From CAZAPO01 sp044841755 (GTDB taxonomy: Bacteria > Bacteroidota > Bacteroidia > Flavobacteriales > Flavobacteriaceae), in the NCBI GenBank assembly GCA_044841755.1, contig JAXOFM010000001.1, positions 558,001-622,000 of the forward strand: 64,000 nt of DNA. The letters run 5' to 3'. Shown here piece after piece: positions 47,271 to 53,649 of the stretch. Position 1 is the stretch's first letter, and the number at the start of each line of letters is the position of its first letter. Made by a program: the position numbers and the translations under genes. The notes beneath the pieces are model-generated. The model saw only the letters and a program-made list of their open reading frames with translations. It was not told the origin of the DNA and made no database searches.

Positions 47271-49040
47271 TTACTTTTCCATTTTATAATAATAACTGAA
47301 AGGGGTTCCAAAAAATAAATTTTGCTTTTGCATATAGTCTGGTCTTTCATCTACATCTTCGTTTTTAATATCGAGATGAGATATTTGTCTCTTTAAATAG
47401 CTTATTTGTTGTTCCCTACATCTGTCTAATTCTTTTAGTTGTCTTATAGTAATACTGTTTTTGTTCAGATGTTTAAATCCATTCGTCCAACATAATCCTT
47501 GTTTTAAGTTTGGGTTATTGTAATTGTAAATTGTAACCCTGCCAACAGACATTGATATTAAACGTTGTTCTAAACTGAAAATGATTTGATTTTTTGTTTT
47601 TCTTGAATAGGAGTTAATCTTTTCAAGACTTCTATTCTTATCCATACCAAGGGCAAACAACACCTTCTGTATTTCAGTTACTTGCTTAGACTTTTCTTTT
47701 TTAAGAGAACTCTTTCTAACTCGCACTTCTCCTTTATAATTAATTTGGTAACCAACAAAAGATAGCCATGGAACATTATCCTCAGATAAATGTTTATTCC
47801 CCCAAAAATATGGCTCCTTTGATTTAAAAGTCCAAAAGTCTTTTGCATACGTTTTATAGTTTAAAAACTTCTTTGGCTTATGGTAAAGTAAATATGCTTC
47901 GTCAATACCCTTTTTATATTTTTCAAGGGCATCTTTACAAACATCTTTATCTGGATGAGCAATAACCATATCATCACAATATCTGACATATAAAATGTCT
48001 TCATAGGATTTCAAGATTGATTCATCAATTTTATTCAATATAAGATTGGCAATAAAGCATGATACTGCATTACCTTGCGGAATTCCTATTCTAAAATCCA
48101 CCAAGTATCGCTCTCCATGGCGTATTGCTAATTCATTCTTAACCCATCCAAACTCACCAGGCGCAACTCCATTTGTTTTAAAATACTTTGGATCGGAATT
48201 TTTGATTAAAACATCCTTGTTAAATGAATATGAATCTAAAAACATCTGAAATAACCTAATTGCTTTGTCAGACACTTTAACTTTAGATTCTTTTAGTTTT
48301 TCAATTTCTTCTAAGAATATTTTCTCTAAATATAGATGCTGAACGGTGTCAAAGAATTTTTGAATATCGCATTCAGCTACCCAAAGTCTTTTATTTCTCT
48401 TTCTGTATTTTAAAATCTCTACAACTGAATCGTGATGTGATGGTATTACTCCATTTCTTTTAGCTCGAAAAGCGAATGAACAACTATGAAAAGTTTTGTC
48501 AAATTTATCGGTAAGATATTTAGCAAAGCCAGAGGTAATGATTTTATCAACCATACTGTATTTTGCTATTGGTCGATAGGTGTACTTGCCATGTTTTACG
48601 GATTTAAGCAATGGAAAAATCTCAGGCTTCTTTAATTTATATTCAGAGGTTGTAAGTGAATCAACTTTTGCTCTGATATCTTTACAAAAATTCTCGAGAT
48701 TTATATACCACTTTTCAGGTTCCTTTCCTGTATTTTCAATTAAAGATTTTTCTATAAGATATGATTTCCACAAGCGTCTAAAATTCTTCTCAATGCTATT
48801 GTTTAAAGTTGCTCTTTCATTTTGATTAAGCTTTCTCCAATTTCTTCTTGTAGGAAATAAAGATTGTAATTTTATAAAATCATCATCGTATTGTATCGCT
48901 TTAATCTTGTTCGTTCTAGCATGCTTACTGATGTCACGAACCATATGCTTTTTATGTCGTTTATGTGAAATTCTAGCCCGATGCTTACAAAGCATTCTTA
49001 TAATTGCAGCATCGGTATAGTAATCATCAAACTCTTTCAT
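47271..49040 (-). CDS. Reverse transcriptase, unclassified, with a leader RNA
   Basis: 589 residues. The RT core has motif A AECDIQKFFDTV (Asp225), motif B GIPQGNAVSCFIANL (319-333), motif C YVRYCDDMVI (Asp356/Asp357), and motif D/E segments KKFLNYKTY and LSFVGYQINYKG. The N-terminus is very basic (KHRARISHKRHKKH, 19-32), suggesting RNA binding. About 150 residues follow the thumb. There is no maturase/HNH domain and I do not see the retron NAxxH and VTG motifs. It most resembles unknown-group or Abi-like defence RTs. The only gene on this strand in the element, it follows the putative RNA at 49041-49254. Confidence 0.85.
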   Translation of the reverse strand: MKEFDDYYTDAAIIRMLCKHRARISHKRHKKHMVRDISKHARTNKIKAIQYDDDFIKLQSLFPTRRNWRKLNQNERATLNNSIEKNFRRLWKSYLIEKSLIENTGKEPEKWYINLENFCKDIRAKVDSLTTSEYKLKKPEIFPLLKSVKHGKYTYRPIAKYSMVDKIITSGFAKYLTDKFDKTFHSCSFAFRAKRNGVIPSHHDSVVEILKYRKRNKRLWVAECDIQKFFDTVQHLYLEKIFLEEIEKLKESKVKVSDKAIRLFQMFLDSYSFNKDVLIKNSDPKYFKTNGVAPGEFGWVKNELAIRHGERYLVDFRIGIPQGNAVSCFIANLILNKIDESILKSYEDILYVRYCDDMVIAHPDKDVCKDALEKYKKGIDEAYLLYHKPKKFLNYKTYAKDFWTFKSKEPYFWGNKHLSEDNVPWLSFVGYQINYKGEVRVRKSSLKKEKSKQVTEIQKVLFALGMDKNRSLEKINSYSRKTKNQIIFSLEQRLISMSVGRVTIYNYNNPNLKQGLCWTNGFKHLNKNSITIRQLKELDRCREQQISYLKRQISHLDIKNEDVDERPDYMQKQNLFFGTPFSYYYKMEK

Positions 49041-49254
49041 AAAAAAGGCGTAGACGTAAAATTCAAATGATTGAGATACATTGCCGCATCGTATTGTTAT
49101 ACAAATACAGCAGAGACCATAAGCATCAGGATTATTAGGTTCGTAAATTGTTTCAGCATTTTCGCAGTAATATACCCTACTAGTGCCTTAAGAAAAATTA
49201 ATTTCCTTATACCTGTTCCACATAATGAGGTTTCCCTCACTCTTATCTACGCCT
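49041..49254 (-). ncRNA. Putative structured RNA upstream of the reverse transcriptase
   Basis: On the minus strand this 214-nt segment begins with AGGCGTAGA (49254-49246) and ends with its perfect complement TCTACGCCT (49054-49046) followed by five Ts directly before the RT ATG. A -7 box places transcription start at the first base of the stem. Inside are a GNRA hairpin (GTGAGG-GAAA-CCTCAT, 49240-49225), an AT-rich hairpin (49208-49190) and a hairpin near 49108-49091 (GTAT(T)TGT/ACAATAC). The layout resembles the RNA partners of retrons and some DRT systems. RNA production itself is unproven. Confidence 0.65.
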
Positions 49255-49258
49255 AAAT

Positions 49259-49266
49259 CAAATATA
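49259..49266 (-). promoter_or_regulatory. Predicted promoter of the RT leader RNA
   Basis: TATATTTG on the minus strand is an exact TAnnTTTG match. The triplet 19 bp upstream is ATG, one mismatch from the TTG -33 element. The box ends 5 nt before the closing stem of the RNA. A divergent TATATTTA (49268-49275, plus strand) may drive the primase-like gene. Confidence 0.6.
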
Positions 49267-49300
49267 CTATATTTATGTCTTAAAACATGTAGAATAAACT

Positions 49301-50281
49301 ATGATTAAAGTTTCAAAATTTGAGAACATTTTTGCTAAACAAATTTTTGAAAAAGAACTGTTAGAAGAACTTGATTTAATAAAAAGTGGTGAATATAAAG
49401 ACATAATAACTAGGTGTAGATCGTATACTAGCACTAACGATTATGACTCTTATAAAGCCCTAAAAATTAAGTTACCAATAGTTACGTTTTGTGGCACATT
49501 TAAAAATGGACGAAAACTTGAGAATTTAGATATTTATAATAATTTGATGATTCTAGATATTGACCATATAGAAGGTTCTGGGATTTTGGATATAAAAGAA
49601 AAATTAAAGAATGATAAGTACCTTTTTTCAGTTTGGTTATCTCCATCGGGAGAAGGTCTGAAGGCGTTAGTAAAATTAGATAGTTCCAAGGATGAGCATA
49701 AACATAGTTTTAATTCTTTGAAACAATACTATTTAAACAATTATAACATTGAGTTAGATAATAGTGGCAGCGATGTTACAAGATTGTGTTTTGTGTCGTG
49801 GGATGAAGATTTATACATCAATCAAAATTCAGAAGTTTATGAGGATAAATTAATCCCTTCAGATATTGAGAAAGACAAGAAGAAGTATATTCTTCCAAAA
49901 AGTAAATCCTTATCAAAAAGTGCTTATGCAACAGAGGGTTTAAATAAACCTGAACATAGAAAATTAGTACAATTGATTATTAAGTTTTTAAAAAGAAAAG
50001 ATATTTCAATCACTGAAACTTTTGACAAATGGTTTAGAGTAGCTTTAGCTATTTCAAGTTGTTTTAGCTATGATCTAGGCGAGAAGTATTTTTTGACTAT
50101 TTGTGAGCAAGATAAGGAGCAGCATAATGAACTGGAAAGTATAAATATTCTAAAGTATTGTTATAATAATAGGAGATTTGACCAACACAGCTCTATATCA
50201 TTAGGGACCGTTGTTTTCTATGCTAAAGAAAAAGGATTCGTAAGTAAAAAAGATAGATTTGAAAATAAAGAAGGTAGGTAA
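49301..50281 (+). CDS. VirE-N/BT4734-type primase-like protein (copy 2)
   Basis: 326 residues. The N-terminal domain has NLMILDIDHI (DxD), VWLSPSGEGLKALVKL and WDEDLYIN, aligning with the protein at 34466. The C-terminal part resembles a PriCT_2 domain: DKWFRVALAISSCFSYDLGEKYFLTICEQDKEQHNELESINILKYCYNN. It may prime replication of the element, or of its phage or plasmid helper. It is transcribed away from the RT leader RNA, with start sites about 45 bp apart. Confidence 0.75.
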   Translation: MIKVSKFENIFAKQIFEKELLEELDLIKSGEYKDIITRCRSYTSTNDYDSYKALKIKLPIVTFCGTFKNGRKLENLDIYNNLMILDIDHIEGSGILDIKEKLKNDKYLFSVWLSPSGEGLKALVKLDSSKDEHKHSFNSLKQYYLNNYNIELDNSGSDVTRLCFVSWDEDLYINQNSEVYEDKLIPSDIEKDKKKYILPKSKSLSKSAYATEGLNKPEHRKLVQLIIKFLKRKDISITETFDKWFRVALAISSCFSYDLGEKYFLTICEQDKEQHNELESINILKYCYNNRRFDQHSSISLGTVVFYAKEKGFVSKKDRFENKEGR

Positions 50282-50323
50282 ACCTTCCTTCTTCAATATA
50301 TAATTATCCTATAAAAGGTATAT

Positions 50324-50406
50324 TATCGTCGAGGGGAGTTGAACCCCCACGCTAAAAAAGCACCGGGTTGGTAACCCGACGTGTCTACCAGTTCCAACAC
50401 AACGTC
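50324..50406 (-). tRNA. Class II tRNA-like gene, tRNA-Leu-like body with anticodon ACC
   Basis: 83 nt. The acceptor arms are GACGTTG and CGACGAT (one A-A mismatch, two G-U pairs), discriminator A. The D arm TTGGAACTGGTAGACAC is typical of tRNA-Leu. The anticodon stem TCGGG/CCCGG encloses loop TTACCAA, giving anticodon ACC at positions 34-36. The variable arm (GCT-TTTTT-AGC) and T arm GGGGG-TTCAACT-CCCCT are intact. CCA is not encoded, as for the nearby tRNA-Ala. ACC would read the glycine codon GGU on a leucine-type body, so this is either a degenerate element-borne tRNA or something unusual. Confidence 0.6.
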
Positions 50407-50958
50407 AAAATGTAATAAATAATAATATCAATTTATTATTATAGCTATTTGAAATAGTAATATACGAAATTGAGGATGTTCGTATTACAAACTCCTTAAA
50501 TATTTGTTCAATTTGATTGTAACTTTCCTGTCATAAAAGAATCATCGTAATATTTCATAAAAGCGTCTGTTCTGCGCTAAATACCTACTCAAATATTGAG
50601 GAGTATTCTCAAAAAAGAAAACCAATATTTTAACCCCACCCCCTTTTGTTTTTTGAAAAAACGAGGACGCATTTTTGGTTTGTTAGCATCATATCCCTTT
50701 AATATCAAGGTGTTTTAAGCTTTGTTTTAAACACATATTATAATCCTTAGTGTATTTTGTGAAAAAGAAAAAGGCTTTATCTCTTACTGAATAGATTAAG
50801 ACAAATAATAAAAGACGTTGAAATTAGAGAGGAAAAGTTTCTTTGAAAACAGCTACTTTAGATAATATATTATAATATTAAATATCTAACTTAAAACTTG
50901 TTGTTAAGTAAATATTATTCCTTTAATTGGTACAGTAAGAAGTAAATAATTCTTTTAA
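50407..50958. other. Non-coding right end of the element
   Basis: 552 bp of AT-rich sequence in which I see no supported gene. It contains a hairpin at 50457-50488 (GTAAT-ACGAA arms with a 2-nt bulge), a smaller one at 50710-50734 (GTGTTT/AAACAC) and a short C-rich tract near 50633-50644. None is followed by a convincing T-run. Confidence 0.5.
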
Positions 50959-50979
50959 TATGCAAATTGTATGCAAATA
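50959..50979 (+). repeat. Right paired repeat, probable integrase arm site
   Basis: Two TATGCAAAT units 11 bp apart (linker TG), same orientation as and one base different from 31926-31946. It lies 46 bp inside the right attachment site. Confidence 0.6.
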
Positions 50980-50984
50980 GAAAA

Positions 50985-51015
50985 AGGCTTTAAAAGAAAA
51001 AATCTCTCAAAGCCT
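50985..51015 (-). terminator. Element-borne terminator downstream of tRNA-Ala
   Basis: On the minus strand the arms AGGCTTT and AAAGCCT are followed by a run of Ts. It lies 12 bp beyond the 3' end of tRNA-Ala and inside the element, so it replaces the original tRNA terminator left at 31737-31762. Confidence 0.65.
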
Positions 51016-51025
51016 CACAATTACT

Positions 51026-51073
51026 AGTGGAGAAGATCGGGCTCGAACCGACGACCTCTTGACTGCCAGTCAA
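51026..51073 (-). repeat. Right attachment site within tRNA-Ala
   Basis: 48 bp identical to 31764-31811. It covers the 3' part of the intact tRNA from the anticodon stem to the discriminator base plus two flanking bases. The mismatch at the next base on each side defines the repeat limits. Confidence 0.9.
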
Positions 51074-51101
51074 GCGCTCTAGCCAACTGAGCTACATCCC
51101 C
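51028..51101 (-). tRNA. tRNA-Ala (anticodon GGC)
   Basis: 74 nt, complete cloverleaf. The acceptor GGGGATG pairs with CTTCTCC, including the G3-U70 pair that identifies alanine tRNAs (one U-U mismatch at 6-67). The D arm is GCTC/GAGC. The anticodon stem CTTGA/TCAAG encloses loop CTGGCAG, giving GGC. The T arm is GTCGG-TTCGAGC-CCGAT, discriminator A, no encoded CCA. It begins 3 bp after the universal stress protein stop and is probably processed from the same transcript. Its 3' half is the attachment site of the element. Confidence 0.93.
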
Positions 51102-51104
51102 TTT

Positions 51105-51899
51105 TTATTTCATACCTCTTAAAACTAATACAGGAATAGGGCTGTGAAAATCACGCTTCTTAATTACATTCTTTTCCCATTTCTTCATGAAGAATCCACG
51201 TTTTCTTCTAACGACGCACAACATATCTGGGTCGTTAGTCTTATAATGCTCTAAAACCCCCTGAAACGTAGTAGCGTTTTCCGTTTTAGTAGTATTATTT
51301 ACCACGCTTGAAAGCTCTTCCTTAACATCAAAATCCCCATCGTTATAATAAGGTGTCTTTACCAGCAATAAACTAATGAGCGAATCAAAATTATTCTGAA
51401 TATCTTTTAAAGGGTTTAATACTCCTTCTTTTTTAATTATCGCAGACTTAACCGCCATTAAAATTCTGGTTATTGGTTTAAAAACGGCTCCTTCTGGGAC
51501 AATAAGTGTAGGGATTTGTGTTCTTTTTATTATTTGTCCAGATGTTTTTCCTAAAAAAACTTCATCTTTTATAGAGGTGGTTCTTGGCTCGATTAGCATT
51601 AAATCTATTTCTCCCTTCTTACATGCTAACTCTAAAGTGCTTATTAATTTTCCTTTTAAAACCCTTTTAACTATCTCTACTCCTTTGGTGTCAACTTCAT
51701 TAAGTAATCCATTTAAGTAATCATTACTTTCTCTTTCTAGAATATGATCTACTTTAATCATTGTTCCTGCTTTAGTATATACATTGTAAACTTGCACAAC
51801 ATATAATCTTGCTCCAAAAGCATCAGCAAAATCTATAGCATACTGTAAATGGCTCTTAACATTTTTAGAAGTACCAACAGGAACTAGAATATTCTTCAT
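51105..51899 (-). CDS. Universal stress protein (UspA family)
   Basis: 264 residues from the ATG at 51899 (MKNILVPVGTSKNVKSHLQYAIDFADAFGARLYVV). The in-frame extension to 51953 runs through the predicted promoter and is rejected. The N-terminal Usp fold ends near residue 135 with LGKTSGQIIKRTQIPTLIVPEG, an atypical nucleotide-binding loop. A second, more divergent Usp-like half follows. It is a cytosolic stress or signalling protein. The tRNA-Ala gene follows directly. Confidence 0.85.
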   Translation of the reverse strand: MKNILVPVGTSKNVKSHLQYAIDFADAFGARLYVVQVYNVYTKAGTMIKVDHILERESNDYLNGLLNEVDTKGVEIVKRVLKGKLISTLELACKKGEIDLMLIEPRTTSIKDEVFLGKTSGQIIKRTQIPTLIVPEGAVFKPITRILMAVKSAIIKKEGVLNPLKDIQNNFDSLISLLLVKTPYYNDGDFDVKEELSSVVNNTTKTENATTFQGVLEHYKTNDPDMLCVVRRKRGFFMKKWEKNVIKKRDFHSPIPVLVLRGMK

Positions 51900-51940
51900 A
51901 ATCAAAAATTTAAAAAGTAAATTTACCCAAAATAATACTG

Positions 51941-51948
51941 CAAAAGTA
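51941..51948 (-). promoter_or_regulatory. Predicted promoter -7 box of the universal stress protein gene
   Basis: TACTTTTG on the minus strand is an exact TAnnTTTG match. It gives a start near 51935 and a leader of about 36 nt. No TTG lies at the -33 spacing. Confidence 0.5.
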
Positions 51949-52004
51949 AACATTAATAATATTCTCTATTAATTAAAAAGTTGTTATAGCTAATAATTCT
52001 AAGA

Positions 52005-53339
52005 TTGAGCACTAACATTTCATTAAAGCAAATAAATAAACTTGCTATTCCAGCACTAATTGCTGGAATATCTGAGCCTATACTTTCAATTACAGACACT
52101 GCTATTGTTGGAAATATTTCGGTAAATGGAACAGAATCATTAGCAGCGGTTGGTATTGTAGGAACTTTTATTTCTATGCTTATTTGGGTTTTAGGGCAAA
52201 CAAGAAGCGCTATATCATCTTTAGTATCTCAATATTTGGGAGCTGACAAACTTGATGAAATTAAAAGCTTACCTGCTCAGGCAATACTATTAATTACATC
52301 TTTAAGTATTCTAATAATCGTTACAACCTATCCATTTGCAGAAAATATTTTTAAGCTTTACAACGCCTCTGACCTTATTCTAGATTACAGTGCAGAATAC
52401 TACCGAATACGTGTTTTTGGTTTTCCGTTTGCCCTTTTCACTATTGCTGTTTTTGGTGCTTTTAGAGGATTGCAAAATACTTTTTACCCAATGATTATAG
52501 CAATGGTTGGAACTTTTTCAAATATTGTTCTAGACTTTGTTTTGGTTTATGGAATAGATGGTTTTATCGAGCCAATGAATATTCGTGGCGCAGCTTATGC
52601 TAGTGTTATCGCTCAACTATTAATGGCTCTTTTTGCCGCTTATTATTTATTACGAAAAACAGAAATTCCACTTCGTGTAAGCCTTCCTTTTAATAAAGAA
52701 ATTAAGCGTTTTATACTCATGATTCTTAATTTGTTTGTAAGAACTGTGGCACTTAACGTTACTTTATACTTTGGAAGTGCTTTCGCTACCAGTTATGGAA
52801 AGGAGTACATTGCAGCTTATACTATAGCTATCAATTTATGGTTTCTAGGAGCTTTCATTATCGATGGTTATGCCAGTGCTGGAAATATACTTTCTGGGAA
52901 GCTTTTAGGAGGAAAAGAATATTCGCTGCTTATTAAATTAAGCAACAAATTAATTAAGTACGGAATTGTACTTGGGCTAATAATGGCAATTATTGGAGGT
53001 CTTTTATATTACCCTTTAGGGCGTCTCTTCTCTAATGATCCTCAAGTTTTAGAGGAATTTTATAACATCTTTTGGATTGTTCTTGCAATGCAACCTCTTT
53101 GTTCCTTAGCATTTATATTTGATGGAATTTTTAAAGGCTTAGGGCGGATGCGCCACTTAAGAAATGTGTTATTGTTTTCCAGTTTCTTAGTTTTTATTCC
53201 AATTTTGTTCCTATTAGATCATTTTGATTATAAACTATACGCCATATTTATTGGAATTACTTTTTGGATCATCGCTAGAGGAATTCCGTTAATTGTAAAA
53301 TTTAGACAACTATTTTTGCCTCTTTCACAAAAGACGTAA
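52005..53339 (+). CDS. MATE-family efflux transporter
   Basis: 444 residues from a TTG start at 52005, with about 12 hydrophobic segments. The first (IPALIAGISEPILSITDTAIVG) and the repeat-like second half (IAAYTIAINLWFLGAFIIDGYASAGNILSGKLLGGKE) are characteristic of MatE domains, close to the DinF branch. It exports cationic compounds by Na+ or H+ antiport across the inner membrane. Substrates are unknown. It diverges from the universal stress protein gene. Confidence 0.9.
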   Translation: MSTNISLKQINKLAIPALIAGISEPILSITDTAIVGNISVNGTESLAAVGIVGTFISMLIWVLGQTRSAISSLVSQYLGADKLDEIKSLPAQAILLITSLSILIIVTTYPFAENIFKLYNASDLILDYSAEYYRIRVFGFPFALFTIAVFGAFRGLQNTFYPMIIAMVGTFSNIVLDFVLVYGIDGFIEPMNIRGAAYASVIAQLLMALFAAYYLLRKTEIPLRVSLPFNKEIKRFILMILNLFVRTVALNVTLYFGSAFATSYGKEYIAAYTIAINLWFLGAFIIDGYASAGNILSGKLLGGKEYSLLIKLSNKLIKYGIVLGLIMAIIGGLLYYPLGRLFSNDPQVLEEFYNIFWIVLAMQPLCSLAFIFDGIFKGLGRMRHLRNVLLFSSFLVFIPILFLLDHFDYKLYAIFIGITFWIIARGIPLIVKFRQLFLPLSQKT

Positions 53340-53368
53340 CTTTGAACTCTTTAATAAAACCTTTATTC

Positions 53369-53548
53369 ATGTTGTTTTTATCTGCATTGCAAACAGTAGA
53401 AGATATTGAAAAGAAAATAGCAGAAGCCCCAAATAGTAGTTATGAAATTGGTGTCTTTATTGGCTCCATGTTACCTTTTATAATTTTGGTTGTTATTGCC
53501 TATGCCATTTTCAGATACAATAAAAACAGAATAAACAAAGAAGAGTAA
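53369..53548 (+). CDS. Small membrane protein
   Basis: 59 residues from the ATG at 53369. An in-frame TTG at 53342 would add nine residues. It has a single transmembrane segment near the C-terminus (IGSMLPFIILVVIAYAIFRY) followed by a basic tail (NKNRINKEE). No family recognised. It lies between the MATE gene and another tiny membrane protein gene. Confidence 0.6.
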   Translation: MLFLSALQTVEDIEKKIAEAPNSSYEIGVFIGSMLPFIILVVIAYAIFRYNKNRINKEE

Positions 53549-53550
53549 AT

Positions 53551-53649
53551 ATGGATATTTTGAATTTTTTAAGCGGAAATGGATTGTTTCTACTATTAGC
53601 TTTAGTATTAATAATTGTTTACGCTGTTAATAGACGAAAAAGAAGGTAA
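53551..53649 (+). CDS. Very small membrane protein (32 residues)
   Basis: Translation MDILNFLSGNGLFLLLALVL continues IIVYAVNRRKRR: one transmembrane helix and a strongly basic cytoplasmic end. The start is 2 bp after the preceding stop, and the stop overlaps the queD ATG by one base (TAATG). That packing supports it being translated. Function unknown. Confidence 0.6.
   Translation: MDILNFLSGNGLFLLLALVLIIVYAVNRRKRR

Larger units (their letters stand above)
31764..51073. mobile_element. 19.3-kb integrated element in tRNA-Ala(GGC)
   Basis: A perfect 48-bp direct repeat bounds this segment (31764-31811 and 51026-51073). The right copy lies within the complete tRNA-Ala gene and the left copy is its detached 3' part. 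An integrase gene starts 147 bp inside the left end, and paired short repeats lie inside both ends. It has two primase-like genes, a HTH gene, a methylase/GHKL/Z1/DUF4420/AIPR operon, HNH and DUF2779 genes, and a reverse transcriptase. I find no relaxase, conjugation or phage structural genes, so self-transfer is not supported. Confidence 0.88.

Noticed and set aside
47271..49040. Group II intron-encoded protein
   Set aside because: There is no maturase X or HNH domain in the protein, and I see no group II domain V/VI-like RNA around the gene.
47271..49254. Calling the RT and leader a typical retron
   Set aside because: The inverted-repeat-closed RNA upstream fits the retron plan, but the RT is much longer than retron RTs. 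I could not find NAxxH or VTG motifs or a clear UAGC-type branching guanosine after the first arm.
49071..49256. Open frame of 61 codons on the plus strand across the RT leader
   Set aside because: It lies antisense to the structured RNA, contains no recognisable protein features, and its end coincides with the inverted repeat and promoter. I judge it a shadow.
50392..50415. -7 box TACATTTTG as promoter of the tRNA-like gene
   Set aside because: The box has one base too many, and its last G would already be the first tRNA base, so it cannot be a promoter at the normal spacing.
31764..51073. Prophage or integrative conjugative element
   Set aside because: No terminase, portal, capsid, tail, relaxase or Tra genes are visible. 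Integrase, primase-like and HTH genes alone do not support either label.
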